Shown: positions 37,701-46,398 of the stretch, in pieces
Layout of the letters: each line of letters starts with the position of its first letter
How positions within the stretch are numbered: position 1 is the first letter of the stretch
Assembly (NCBI RefSeq): GCF_031157275.1
Contig: NZ_JAVIFW010000007.1
Span: 62,001-126,000 of the forward strand
Direction of reading: 5' to 3'
Length of the DNA stretch: 64,000 nt
Source of the DNA: Streptomyces sp. LHD-70
GTDB lineage: Bacteria; Actinomycetota; Actinomycetes; Streptomycetales; Streptomycetaceae
Position numbers and translations under genes: made by a program
The notes under the pieces: generated by a model
What the model saw: only the letters and a program-made list of their open reading frames with translations
The model's database searches: none
Told to the model about the DNA's origin: nothing

Positions 37701-38447
37701 ATGTTCTCCAAGGTGAGTGGCCCCGTACGGCTGGCCGACCGGGTCGCGGCGATCCTCTCGGAGGAGATCGAGTCCGGGCGCCTCGCCGAGGGCGACAAGC
37801 TGCCCACCGAGGTCGAGTTGGTGAAGCAGCTGGGCGTGAGCCGCACGGTGATCCGTGAGGCCGTGTCCCGGCTGCGCAACGCCGGCCTCGTCGAACCCCG
37901 GCAGGGCCGCGGCGTGTTCGTCATGCCGCGCCGCACCCGGCCGCTCGACCTGGAGGCGGACGGCGAGGGCTCCGCGACCAAGGCGAAGGTCCTGAAGATC
38001 GTGGAGGTCCGCCGCGCCATGGAGGGCGAGGCGGCCTCCCTCGCCGCGACCCGGGCCACCCCGGCCGACGTCGAGCGGATGCGGCAGGCCCTGGCGGCGA
38101 TCGACCGGGCCGTGGCCGCCGGGGGTGACGGGGTGGACGAGGACCTCGCGTTCCACCAGTCGATCGCCGAGTCGACGGGCAACGAGGTGATGGTCTCGAC
38201 CGTCCGCTACCTCGGCGAGGTGCTGCGCAGCGGCATCCGCGTCACCCGCGCCAACGAGGCCCGCCGGGACGACTTCATCGAGGCGGTGCGGGTCGAGCAC
38301 CACGCGATCCTCGAGGCCGTCGAGTCCGGCGACGCACGCGCGGCCCGGGACGCGGTCCGCCGCCACATGAAGCACGCGGCTTCGCGGCTGCAGGACGCGG
38401 ATGAGGGGTTCTGGACGGAGGCGGACGAGGTGGACGTCAACCTGTAG
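37701..38447 (+). CDS. FadR-type GntR regulator (FCD domain)
   Basis: A 248-residue regulator, probably the pathway's own. Residues 1-75 form a GntR winged helix (LPTEVELVKQLGVSRTVIRE) and about 95-235 the helical FCD ligand domain (VEVRRAMEGEAASLAATRAT, then HQSIAESTGN and HHAILEAVESGDARAAR with the metal histidines). It begins 17 bases after denD, so it is likely co-transcribed and autoregulated. The ligand may be threonate, erythronate or an oxo intermediate. Confidence 0.87.
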   Translation: MFSKVSGPVRLADRVAAILSEEIESGRLAEGDKLPTEVELVKQLGVSRTVIREAVSRLRNAGLVEPRQGRGVFVMPRRTRPLDLEADGEGSATKAKVLKIVEVRRAMEGEAASLAATRATPADVERMRQALAAIDRAVAAGGDGVDEDLAFHQSIAESTGNEVMVSTVRYLGEVLRSGIRVTRANEARRDDFIEAVRVEHHAILEAVESGDARAARDAVRRHMKHAASRLQDADEGFWTEADEVDVNL

Positions 38448-38634
38448 CCCGGAGGGCGATCGGCGTCCGCGGCGGAGCCCCGAAGCAGGGGACGCCGAGT
38501 TCGCGGTGCCGCAGGAGCAACTCGGCTTGTCCGCCTCGGCGTTGAGCAGACACACCGGTGCGCCGATCGACGCCGGGTGCGTGGAGCAGCGCGCCCTGCG
38601 CGAGATCGTCGGCCCGTAAGACCTCGCCGGCCGG

Positions 38635-38652
38635 TGTCTCGCATCCCAGACG
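38635..38652. promoter_or_regulatory. IclR-type operator, copy 1 (before the first IclR gene)
   Basis: TGTCTCGCATCCCAGACG lies 50 bases upstream of the IclR gene start. It differs by a single base from the 18-mer at 41161-41178 before hutH. Both are near-palindromes with outer arms GTCT and AGAC. Two copies in front of the regulator and its likely target are the pattern of an autoregulated repressor or activator. Confidence 0.65.
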
Positions 38653-38702
38653 TCGGAGCAGGCGTGCGGGATGGGGCGCGTGCTCGGACGTAGCCTCCCG
38701 CC

Positions 38703-39467
38703 ATGGCCCAAGTTCCCGCCGCCGCTCAGGTGCTCGCGATCCTCCGTTACCTCGCCGGGCAGGCGGGCCCCGTGCCCGCGGCGGCGATCAGCCGGGACGT
38801 CGGGGTGCCGCGCTCGACCACGTACCACCTGCTCGACACGCTGGCGCGCGAGGGTTTCGTGGTGCATCTGCCGGAGGAACGGCGGTACGGACTGGGCGTC
38901 GGGGCCTTCGAGCTCGGCTCCGGCTACAGCCGTCAGGCCCCGTTCCAGCGCCTGGCCCGGGTGCCGCTGGCGAAGCTGGTCGACCGTACGGGCCACAACG
39001 CCCACCTCGCCGTGCTGCACGGGCGCGAGGTCATCTACGTCATCGAGGAACGCGCCCCCGGCCGGGCCCCGCTGGTCACCGAGGTCGGCGTCCGGCTGCC
39101 CGCCCATCTGACCGCCAGCGGCCGAGCGGTCCTGGCAGGCCTCTCCCCGGCGCAGGTGCGCGCCCTGTTCCCCGACGCCTCGGCGTTCGTCCTGCGCAAC
39201 GAGACGGGCCCCGGTTCGCTCACCGCGCTCCGCCACCTCCTCGTGGAGGCCCGCCGCCGCGGGTACGCCACGGAGGACGGCGAGGTGACCCCCGGCTTCG
39301 CCTCGGTCGCCGCGGCCGTCCTCGACCACCAGGCCCATCCGGTGGCCGGGGTGGCGGTCACGTTCCCCGCGGCGGAGGTCGACGCGGCGGAGCAGCAGCG
39401 GATCGCGGCCCAAGTATCGCGTACGGCCGAGCAGTTGAGCCGTCGGATCGGCGGGGCGGGCGGCTGA
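38703..39467 (+). CDS. IclR-family regulator, probable controller of hutH
   Basis: A 254-residue regulator with an N-terminal winged helix (PAAAISRDVGVPRSTTYHLL) and a C-terminal effector domain ([19 protein letters not shown], then VTPGFASVAAAV). It is convergent with hutH and clearly paralogous to the IclR protein at 42890: aligned segments such as [17 protein letters not shown] are nearly identical. The shared 18-bp sequence before this gene and hutH suggests that it controls both. The ligand may be histidine or urocanate (inference). Confidence 0.87.
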   Translation: MAQVPAAAQVLAILRYLAGQAGPVPAAAISRDVGVPRSTTYHLLDTLAREGFVVHLPEERRYGLGVGAFELGSGYSRQAPFQRLARVPLAKLVDRTGHNAHLAVLHGREVIYVIEERAPGRAPLVTEVGVRLPAHLTASGRAVLAGLSPAQVRALFPDASAFVLRNETGPGSLTALRHLLVEARRRGYATEDGEVTPGFASVAAAVLDHQAHPVAGVAVTFPAAEVDAAEQQRIAAQVSRTAEQLSRRIGGAGG

Positions 39468-39503
39468 GCGAGGCCCCCGCGCACCTCGGGCCGCAAGTGC
39501 CCG

Positions 39504-39547
39504 CAGGCCCCTTCCGCCACCAGGTGCACGGTGGCGGAAGGGGCCTG
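39504..39547. terminator. Bidirectional terminator between IclR gene and hutH
   Basis: Perfect 18-bp arms, CAGGCCCCTTCCGCCACC (39504-39521) and its complement (39530-39547), with an 8-base loop. It is centred between two convergent stops, so it serves both genes. Confidence 0.9.
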
Positions 39548-39566
39548 ACGTACGGCGGGGGGAGGC

Positions 39567-41105
39567 TCAGCCGAGCGGGCCCGTCACCGACTCCGCCGCC
39601 GCCAGGGCGCGGCCCTCGCGTACGTACCGGACGGCGTACTCGATCTCCGGGGCGAGGTAGCGGTCCGTGCCGGGGCCCTCGACGTGCTCGCGCAGGCCCG
39701 CCAGGACGGCGGCCGTGGCGGGGGACGGCTCCAGCGGGGCGCGCAGGTCGAGGGCGCGGGCCGCGGTGAGGATCTCGACGGCGACGACCCGGGTCAGGCC
39801 GTCGATCGCGCGGCGCAGCTTGCGCGCGGCGGACCAGCCCATGGACACGTGGTCCTCCTGCATGGCGCTGGAGGGGATCGAGTCCACCGAGGCCGGTGCG
39901 GCGAGCCGCTTGAGCTCGGAGACGATGCCGGCCTGCGTGTACTGGGCGATCATGTGGCCCGAGTCGACGCCGGGGTCGTCGGCGAGGAACGCGTTGAGCC
40001 CGTGGTTGCGGGCGACGTCCAGGAAGCGGTCCGTACGGCGCTCGCTGACGGAGGCGACGTCGGCGACGGAGATCGCGAGGAAGTCGAGGACGGCGGCCAC
40101 GGGCGCACCGTGGAAGTTGCCGTTGGACTCGACCCGGCCGTCGGGGGTGACGACGGGGTTGTCGATGGCGCTGGCCAGCTCGCGGTCGGCGACCGTCTCG
40201 GCGTGCGTGAGGGTGTCGCGGGCGGCGCCGTGCACCTGCGGGGAGCAGCGCAGCGAGTACGCGTCCTGGACGCGGGTGCACTCGGGGCCGCGGTGGCTCG
40301 CGACGATCCCCGAGTCCTTGAGCAGGGCCGTGAGGTTGGCGGCGCTCGCGGCCTGGCCCGGGTGCGGGCGCAGGGCCTGCAGGTCGGCGGCGAACACGGC
40401 GTCCGTGCCGAGCTGGCCCTCGACGCTCATCGCGGCGGCGATGTCGGCCGTACGAAGGAGCAGCCTCAAGTCGTGGGCGGCCATGACGAGTTGGCCGAGC
40501 ATGCCGTCGGTGCCGTTGATGAGGGCCAGGCCCTCCTTCTCGTGCAGCGTGACCGGGGCGAGCCCGGCGGCGGCGAGCGCGTCGGCGGCGGACACCAGCT
40601 CGCCGGCGGCGTCGCGCACCTGGCCCTCGCCCATGACGGCCAGGGCGCAGTGGGCGAGCGGAGCGAGGTCACCGGAGCAGCCGAGGGAGCCGTACTCGTA
40701 CACGACCGGGGTGATACCGGCGTTGAGCAGGTCCGCGTAGGCCTGCGCGGTCTCGGGGCGCACACCGGTACGGCCGGTGGCGAGCGTCGAGAGGCGGAGC
40801 AGCATCAGGGCGCGGACGACCTCACGCTCGACCTCGGGGCCGGAACCGGCCGCGTGGGAGCGGACGAGGCTGCGCTGCAGCTGGGCGCGGAGCTCGACGG
40901 GGATGTGGCGGGTGGCGAGGGCGCCGAAGCCGGTGGAGACGCCGTAGTGCGGAACCACGTCGTCGGCGAGGTTCTCGATGACCTTGCGGCTCTGGGAGAT
41001 CTCGCCGAGGGCTTCGTGGCTGAGGGTCACGCGGGCCCCGTGCCGGGCGACGGACACGACATCGGCGGCGGAGAGGGGGCCGACCCCTACGAAGGTTTCG
41101 TTCAT
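39567..41105 (-). CDS. hutH: Histidine ammonia-lyase
   Basis: A 512-residue enzyme that removes ammonia from L-histidine to give urocanate, the first step of histidine use. The electrophilic MIO cofactor forms from three residues in GSLGCSGDLAPL: here Cys143-Ser144-Gly145 instead of the commoner Ala-Ser-Gly, a variant that I recall for Streptomyces histidine ammonia-lyases. Other family segments: HYGVSTGFGALA near 53 and QDAYSLRCSPQVHGA. ATG at 41105; upstream lie the IclR-type palindrome and terminators of the permease gene. Monocistronic. Confidence 0.95.
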   Translation of the reverse strand: MNETFVGVGPLSAADVVSVARHGARVTLSHEALGEISQSRKVIENLADDVVPHYGVSTGFGALATRHIPVELRAQLQRSLVRSHAAGSGPEVEREVVRALMLLRLSTLATGRTGVRPETAQAYADLLNAGITPVVYEYGSLGCSGDLAPLAHCALAVMGEGQVRDAAGELVSAADALAAAGLAPVTLHEKEGLALINGTDGMLGQLVMAAHDLRLLLRTADIAAAMSVEGQLGTDAVFAADLQALRPHPGQAASAANLTALLKDSGIVASHRGPECTRVQDAYSLRCSPQVHGAARDTLTHAETVADRELASAIDNPVVTPDGRVESNGNFHGAPVAAVLDFLAISVADVASVSERRTDRFLDVARNHGLNAFLADDPGVDSGHMIAQYTQAGIVSELKRLAAPASVDSIPSSAMQEDHVSMGWSAARKLRRAIDGLTRVVAVEILTAARALDLRAPLEPSPATAAVLAGLREHVEGPGTDRYLAPEIEYAVRYVREGRALAAAESVTGPLG

Positions 41106-41160
41106 GGGTCAATGAAGCCTGAGGTCGGGGGTGTTTCGGCAGGGGGTACGGGTTGGTTGC

Positions 41161-41178
41161 TGTCTGGCATCCCAGACG
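41161..41178. promoter_or_regulatory. IclR-type operator, copy 2 (before hutH)
   Basis: TGTCTGGCATCCCAGACG is an inverted repeat: TGTCTGG, CATC, CCAGACG (6 of 7 arm positions pair). It lies 55 bases upstream of hutH and matches the site before the IclR gene in 17 of 18 bases. It could also fold as a small hairpin, but the second copy elsewhere favours protein binding. Confidence 0.65.
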
Positions 41179-41200
41179 CTTGACGGTGCCCCTGACAGAC

Positions 41201-41243
41201 GAGAACCGGCGGCACCGCATGGTTCGCGGTACCGCCGGTTCTC
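41201..41243. terminator. Strong hairpin upstream of hutH
   Basis: Arms GAGAACCGGCGGCACCGC (41201-41218) and GCGGTACCGCCGGTTCTC (41226-41243) pair with one mismatch around a 7-base loop. With the next hairpin it separates the permease transcript from hutH. It also lies upstream of the hutH operator, so an attenuator role cannot be excluded. Confidence 0.8.
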
Positions 41244-41251
41244 TCCCCTGA

Positions 41252-41302
41252 CCCGCCCCTTCCCGAAAGTCCTCGCCGGACGGGCCTCCGGGAAGGGGCG
41301 GG
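41252..41302. terminator. Terminator of the amino acid permease gene
   Basis: CCCGCCCCTTCCCG (41252-41265) and CGGGAAGGGGCGGG (41289-41302) are perfect 14-bp arms with a 23-base loop. It starts 17 bases after the permease stop in the leftward direction. Confidence 0.8.
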
Positions 41303-41319
41303 GAGGGGCCAAAAGAGAC

Positions 41320-42747
41320 CTACGCCCGAGGCGCAGCCTCCAGCACCTGGTCGGCCTGGACCGGCACGTCCTCCGCCGCCTCCGCCCGCCGCAGCCCCGG
41401 CCGTACGAACACGTAGAACACCGCCGTCATCAGGGCCAGCCACACCCCGCCGACGATCAGGGCGATCCGGGTGTCCTCGGAGAACGCGAGCAGCACGACC
41501 ACACCCGCCATGAAGACGATCGTGATGATCTGCCCGTACGGCCAGAAGGGGGCCGGGTACTTGAGCTCCGCGACCTCCTGCGGGGTCATCTTCCGGCGGG
41601 CGCTGACCTGGGACAGCAGGATCATCAGCCAGACCCAGACGGTCGCGAAGGTGGCGATCGAGGCGATGACGAGGAAGATCCGTTCCGGCATCAGGTAGTT
41701 GAGCACCACGCCGAAGAGCAGGGCGCCGATCATGATGCCGACGGTCATCGTGGGCACGCCGTTGCGGGAGACCTTGCGCATGACGGCCGGGGCCTGGCCG
41801 CGCTCGGCCATGCCGTACATGATCCGGCCGGCCGCGAAGATGTCGCTGTTGATGGCGGAGAGCGCCGCGATGATCACGACGAGGTTCAGCACGCCCGCGG
41901 CGGCCGTGACGCCGAGCCCGGCGAAGATCTCGACGAACGGGCTGCCCTCGGACCCGATGTGCTTCCACGGGTCGAGCGACATCAGCACGGCGAGGGTCAG
42001 GACGTAGAACAGGATGATGCGTACGGGGATGGTGTTGACGGCCTTCGGGATCGTCTTCTCCGGGTCCTGCGCCTCACCGGCCGTGACGCCGATGATCTCG
42101 GTGCCGCCGAAGGCGAACATCACCACGGCGAAGGAGAGCACGAGCCCCTGGACCCCGTTGGGCAGGAAGCCGCCGTGGCTCCACAGGTTGGAGATGCTCG
42201 CGCCGTCGTCGCCGCCGATGCCGAAGACGAGGATGGCGAGCCCGCCGAGGATCATCGCGACGATGGCGACGACCTTGGCGAACGACAGCCAGAACTCCAG
42301 CTCACCGAAGACCTTCACGCTGAACAGGTTCATCACGCCGATGACGACGACGGCCGCGAGCAGCCAGATCCAGCGGGGCACGTCGGGGAACCAGAAGCCC
42401 ATGTAGAGCCCGAGGGCCGTGATGTCCGCCAGGCAGACGACGATCATCTCCAGGGCGTACGTCCAGCCCGTGAGGAAGCCGGGCAGCTTCCCGAGGTACT
42501 TTGTGGCGTATTCACCGAAGGATCCGGCGCTCGGTCTGGCCACCGCCATCTCGCCCAGCGAGCGCAGTACGAGGAAGACCGCGGCACCGCCGATGAGATA
42601 GGCCAGCAGGACTCCGGGCCCGGCCGCCTTGATGGACTCCGAGGAACCGTAGAAGAGACCGGTCCCGATGGCGGAACCCAGGGCGATGAAGCGTATGTGC
42701 CGGGACTTGAGCCCGCGCTGCAGGGACGACGAGGTGTCGCTGGTCAA
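41320..42747 (-). CDS. Amino acid permease, APC superfamily; likely histidine uptake
   Basis: A 475-residue inner-membrane transporter with about 12 helices. The first helix carries the substrate-binding [31 protein letters not shown] and [17 protein letters not shown] are hallmarks of the amino acid:proton symporter branch that includes proline, histidine and aromatic permeases. TTG at 42747 was chosen because AAGGAGG precedes it at 7 bases. Its position between hutH and the hut regulators suggests histidine or urocanate, but the specificity is inferred. Confidence 0.87.
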   Translation of the reverse strand: MTSDTSSSLQRGLKSRHIRFIALGSAIGTGLFYGSSESIKAAGPGVLLAYLIGGAAVFLVLRSLGEMAVARPSAGSFGEYATKYLGKLPGFLTGWTYALEMIVVCLADITALGLYMGFWFPDVPRWIWLLAAVVVIGVMNLFSVKVFGELEFWLSFAKVVAIVAMILGGLAILVFGIGGDDGASISNLWSHGGFLPNGVQGLVLSFAVVMFAFGGTEIIGVTAGEAQDPEKTIPKAVNTIPVRIILFYVLTLAVLMSLDPWKHIGSEGSPFVEIFAGLGVTAAAGVLNLVVIIAALSAINSDIFAAGRIMYGMAERGQAPAVMRKVSRNGVPTMTVGIMIGALLFGVVLNYLMPERIFLVIASIATFATVWVWLMILLSQVSARRKMTPQEVAELKYPAPFWPYGQIITIVFMAGVVVLLAFSEDTRIALIVGGVWLALMTAVFYVFVRPGLRRAEAAEDVPVQADQVLEAAPRA

Positions 42748-42848
42748 GGAAGGGCCTCCTTGGAACGCCGTGTTCCGGACGAGGTAGCGGGGTTGGATCA
42801 CGGGCCGGTCTACGGCTTCCGTCGGCACATCCCGCATGACGAGGGCCT

Positions 42849-42870
42849 TGTATATTCCTGTATATACAGG
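42849..42870. promoter_or_regulatory. TGTATAT-type operator between permease and second IclR gene
   Basis: TGTATAT occurs at 42849-42855 and again at 42859-42865, 10 bp apart (one helical turn). The second is part of the perfect palindrome CCTGTATATACAGG (42857-42870). The core TGTA-TA-TACA is what I recall for HutC-type GntR repressors of histidine genes, and a HutC-like GntR gene lies nearby at 43704. It stands in the divergent promoter region of the permease and the IclR gene. Confidence 0.6.
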
Positions 42871-42889
42871 CTCGTCAAGAGGTGGACCA

Positions 42890-43771
42890 ATGGGTGAACG
42901 AGAGACGACGTCGAGCGCCTCGCCCGCCGTCGGGCGAGCCCTGGACATTCTCCTGCATCTCGCGGGCCGCTCCGGACCGGTGCAGGCGGCGGCCCTCGCA
43001 CGCGAGCTCGGCATCCCCCGCTCGTCGGCGTACCACATCCTCACCGTCCTGGTGGACCGCGGCTTCGTCACGTATCTGCCTCAGGAGCAGGCGTACGGCC
43101 TCGGGGTCGCGTCGTTCGAGATCGGCTCGGCCTATCTGCGGCACGAACCCCTGGAGCGGCTCGCCCATCCGATCCTGCGCAGCGCCTCCGCACGGCTCGG
43201 GCAGACCGTGCACCTGGGCATCGTGCACGGCGCGGAGACCGTGTACCTGCTCAAGGAGCGCCCGCCGTCCGGCCGGTCGGGCGAGGCGGACCCGGCGCTC
43301 GTGACCGATGTCGGCGTACGGCTGCCCGCCCACCTCACGGCCAACGGCCGGGCCGTCCTCGCGCACTCCTCACCGGCCCAGCTGCGCGCCCTCTTCCCGC
43401 GCCAGGCCAGCCTGATCACGCGGACGGGCAAGGGGCCGCGCTCGCTCGCCGAGCTGATCGACCTGCTCGCCACCGACCGGGAACGCGGCTGGTCGGAGGA
43501 GGTCGAGCTGGTCTCCGAGGGGTTCAGGTCGCTCGGGGTCGCGGCGTTCGACCACAACGAGCGGCCCGTCGCCGCGCTCAGCTCCACCTGGCAGCGGCAC
43601 TACAGCAAGCACTCCCCCGACGAGGTGCGCGAGGTCCTGGAACGCGCGGCGGCCCGGTTGACCGCCGCGATGTCCGGCCGGCGCCCCGCGTCCGGTACGC
43701 GCCTCAGTGCGCGTCGAACGTCCCCTCCAGGCGGTAGCGCGAGCCGGGGTGGATCAGCCGCGTCACACTGA
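42890..43771 (+). CDS. IclR-family regulator, second copy
   Basis: A 293-residue paralogue of the regulator at 38703: winged helix [19 protein letters not shown], then [19 protein letters not shown] and the effector region [19 protein letters not shown]. It ends with a Ser/Arg/Gly-rich tail of about 30 residues, absent from its paralogue; that tail overlaps the 3' end of the convergent GntR gene by 68 bp. ATG at 42890 follows GAGGTGG. It may control the divergent permease; its ligand is unknown. Confidence 0.87.
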   Translation: MGERETTSSASPAVGRALDILLHLAGRSGPVQAAALARELGIPRSSAYHILTVLVDRGFVTYLPQEQAYGLGVASFEIGSAYLRHEPLERLAHPILRSASARLGQTVHLGIVHGAETVYLLKERPPSGRSGEADPALVTDVGVRLPAHLTANGRAVLAHSSPAQLRALFPRQASLITRTGKGPRSLAELIDLLATDRERGWSEEVELVSEGFRSLGVAAFDHNERPVAALSSTWQRHYSKHSPDEVREVLERAAARLTAAMSGRRPASGTRLSARRTSPPGGSASRGGSAASH

Positions 43772-44468
43772 CGACCGCCTCGCCCGACCACGTACGCCGC
43801 CGGATCAGCAGGCAGGGCTCGGACGGGCCCACGCGGAGGATCTCGCACTCCTCGGCCGACGGCAGCACCGCCTCGACGATGTGCTCGCCCCGGCCGAGCG
43901 GCGCGACCTCGGACAGGAACGCGTACGGCGTACGGGCCGTGAAGTCCTGCCGCAGATAACCGGGCGCGAAGTCCGGGTGGACGAAGCGGTCCTCCAGCTG
44001 GACCGGCTTGCCGTCCTCCAGGTGCACGACCCGGGAGCGGTACGCGCTGCGCCGCCCGTCGAGCCCGAGCTGGGCGCCGGTCTCCGGGTCCGGGAGCTCC
44101 TCGCGCAGGGAGAGCACGCGGGCGGTGTGCTGATGGCCGCGGCCCCGGATCTCGTCGGCGATGTCGTGCACCTCGACCAGGGCCGAGCTGCTCTTGCGGC
44201 GCCCCACGAAGGTGCCCACCCCCATCACGCGGCGCAGCAGACCCTCGGCGCTCAGCTCGCGCAGGGCCCGGTTGACGGTCATCCGGGACAGGCCCAGGGA
44301 CTCCACGAACTGGCTCTCCGAGGGCAGCGCCTGCCCCTCGCGCCAGCTCCCGCCCGCGATCTGGCCCGCCACCAGGTCCTTGACCCGCTGATAGGCCGGG
44401 GCCGAGGCGGGCTCCTGCGCCGCATAGAGCCTGGCGAGTTCCTCAGCGCTCACGACCAAGCCGTCCAC
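43704..44468 (-). CDS. HutC-like GntR-family regulator (UTRA domain)
   Basis: A 254-residue regulator with a GntR winged helix ([20 protein letters not shown] near 48-67) and a UTRA ligand domain (about 95-250; [52 protein letters not shown]). UTRA proteins of the HutC type bind urocanate and repress histidine genes. It is divergent from hutU (253 bp) and only 0.8 kb from the TGTATATACA palindrome. A GTG at 44468 begins the frame; a GTG at 44453 is possible. Confidence 0.87.
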   Translation of the reverse strand: MDGLVVSAEELARLYAAQEPASAPAYQRVKDLVAGQIAGGSWREGQALPSESQFVESLGLSRMTVNRALRELSAEGLLRRVMGVGTFVGRRKSSSALVEVHDIADEIRGRGHQHTARVLSLREELPDPETGAQLGLDGRRSAYRSRVVHLEDGKPVQLEDRFVHPDFAPGYLRQDFTARTPYAFLSEVAPLGRGEHIVEAVLPSAEECEILRVGPSEPCLLIRRRTWSGEAVVSVTRLIHPGSRYRLEGTFDAH

Positions 44469-44577
44469 CGTCCTCGTCCCCCATCGGTCCGCCGTGCCGC
44501 GGCCCGAGACTCACCGGCAGTGTAGGCGAGGGGACTTGGCCTGGTCAGGCCCCGGATCACCAGGTTCCGGCGATCGC

Positions 44578-44595
44578 GTTCTCGGATCCGAGAAC
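44578..44595. promoter_or_regulatory. Perfect 18-bp palindrome upstream of hutU
   Basis: GTTCTCGG-AT-CCGAGAAC is a perfect inverted repeat 127 bases before hutU, in the gap shared with the divergent GntR gene. It differs from both the IclR-type and TGTATATACA sites, so a third binding specificity is implied. GTACCTCC recurs three times in the following leader (about 44658-44700), of unknown role. Confidence 0.5.
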
Positions 44596-44721
44596 TTCGC
44601 GCCGCGTCGCTGGATCGCGGCTCGCGCCGGGCCTGTCATGGAGCACACAGCACCCCCGTACCTCCTCGTACCGGCGGGTGCCTGCGTACCTCCGTACCTC
44701 CGTAAGCGACCTGGAGTGAAC

Positions 44722-46398
44722 ATGACCGGCACCTCCCCCGATGCCCGCCACATCCGCGCACCCCGTGGCAGCGAACTCACCTGCCTCGGCTGGCAGCAGG
44801 AGGGCGCCCTGCGCATGCTCATGAACAACCTCGACCCGGAGGTCGCCGAGCACCCCGAGGACCTGGTCGTCTACGGCGGCACCGGCAAGGCCGCCCGTGA
44901 CTGGGCCGCGTACGACGCGATCGTGCGGACCCTGAAGTCGCTCAAGGACGACGAGACGATGCTCGTGCAGTCCGGCAAGCCCGTCGGCGTCATGCGCACC
45001 AGCGAGTGGGCGCCGCGCGTGCTCCTCGCCAACTCCAACCTGGTCGGCGACTGGGCGAACTGGGAGGAGTTCCGCTCCCTGGAGGCCCGCGGCCTCACCA
45101 TGTACGGGCAGATGACCGCCGGTTCCTGGATCTACATCGGCAGCCAGGGCATCCTCCAGGGCACCTACGAGACCTTCGGCGCGGTCGCCCGCAAGAAGTT
45201 CGACGGCACCCTCGCCGGGACCATCACGCTGACCGCGGGACTCGGCGGCATGGGCGGCGCGCAGCCGCTCGCCGTGACGATGAACGACGGTGTCGCGATC
45301 TGCGTCGACGTCGACGAGACCCGCATCGACCGCCGCATCGGCACCCGCTACCTGGACGTCAAGGCCGACCACCTGGACCACGCCCTGGAGCTTGCGGTCC
45401 AGGCCCGGGACGAGCGCCGGGGCCTGTCCATCGGCGTCGTCGGCAACGCCGCCGAGGTCTTCCCCGAACTGCTGCGCCGCCGGGCCCCGATCGACATCGT
45501 CACCGACCAGACCTCCGCCCACGACCCGCTCGCCTACCTGCCCGTCGGCGTCACGGTCGAGAACTGGGACAAGGAGCGCGAGGCGGACCCGGCCGGATTC
45601 ACCGACAAGGCGCGGCACTCGATGCGCCTGCACGTGGAGGCCATGGTCGGCTTCCTCGACGCCGGTGCCGAGGTGTTCGACTACGGCAACTCGATCCGCG
45701 ACGAGGCCCGCAAGGCAGGCTGCGAGCGCGCCTTCGCCTTCCCCGGCTTCGTCCCGGCGCACATCCGCCCGCTGTTCGAGGAGGGCCTCGGCCCGTTCCG
45801 CTGGGCCGCCCTGTCCGGCGACCCGAAGGACATCGAGGCCACCGACAAGGCCATCAAGGAGCTGTTCCCGGAGAACAAGCACCTGCACCGCTGGCTCGAC
45901 ATGGCCGCCGAGCGCGTCTCCTTCGAGGGCCTGCCCGCCCGCATCTGCTGGCTCGGCTACGGCGAACGGCACCGCGCCGGGCTGAAGTTCAACGAGATGG
46001 TCGCGAGCGGCGAGCTGTCCGCCCCGGTCGCCATCGGTCGCGACCACCTGGACTCCGGCTCGGTGGCCTCCCCGTACCGCGAGACCGAGGCCATGCTCGA
46101 CGGCTCCGACGCGATCGCCGACTGGCCGCTGCTCAACGCCCTCGTGAACACCTCGTCCGGCGCCTCCTGGGTCTCCATCCACCACGGCGGCGGCGTCGGC
46201 ATGGGGCGCTCCATCCACGCCGGCCAGGTCTGCATCGCCGACGGCACCGAGCTGGCCGCGCAGAAGCTGTCCCGGGTGCTCACCAACGACCCGGGCATGG
46301 GTGTCATCCGGCACGTCGACGCCGGGTACGAGCACGCCGGTGACGTGGCCCGCGAGCGCGGCGTGCGCATCCCGATGGCCGAGGGCGAGGCCAAGTGA
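44722..46398 (+). CDS. hutU: Urocanate hydratase
   Basis: A 558-residue NAD-dependent lyase that hydrates urocanate to imidazolonepropionate. Family landmarks: [14 protein letters not shown] near 48-61, [20 protein letters not shown], the NAD-binding [16 protein letters not shown], the catalytic-cysteine region ARICWLGYG near 410, and a C-terminal [18 protein letters not shown] at 44722 (ribosome site TGGAG) gives the normal family length; an open frame upstream is non-conserved. Overlaps hutG by four bases. Confidence 0.95.
   Translation: MTGTSPDARHIRAPRGSELTCLGWQQEGALRMLMNNLDPEVAEHPEDLVVYGGTGKAARDWAAYDAIVRTLKSLKDDETMLVQSGKPVGVMRTSEWAPRVLLANSNLVGDWANWEEFRSLEARGLTMYGQMTAGSWIYIGSQGILQGTYETFGAVARKKFDGTLAGTITLTAGLGGMGGAQPLAVTMNDGVAICVDVDETRIDRRIGTRYLDVKADHLDHALELAVQARDERRGLSIGVVGNAAEVFPELLRRRAPIDIVTDQTSAHDPLAYLPVGVTVENWDKEREADPAGFTDKARHSMRLHVEAMVGFLDAGAEVFDYGNSIRDEARKAGCERAFAFPGFVPAHIRPLFEEGLGPFRWAALSGDPKDIEATDKAIKELFPENKHLHRWLDMAAERVSFEGLPARICWLGYGERHRAGLKFNEMVASGELSAPVAIGRDHLDSGSVASPYRETEAMLDGSDAIADWPLLNALVNTSSGASWVSIHHGGGVGMGRSIHAGQVCIADGTELAAQKLSRVLTNDPGMGVIRHVDAGYEHAGDVARERGVRIPMAEGEAK

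Noticed and set aside
44494..44721. Open upstream extension of hutU giving a 634-residue protein.
   Set aside because: The extra residues are low-complexity, cover the palindrome and promoter region, and exceed the normal HutU length; the ATG at 44722 gives 558 residues.
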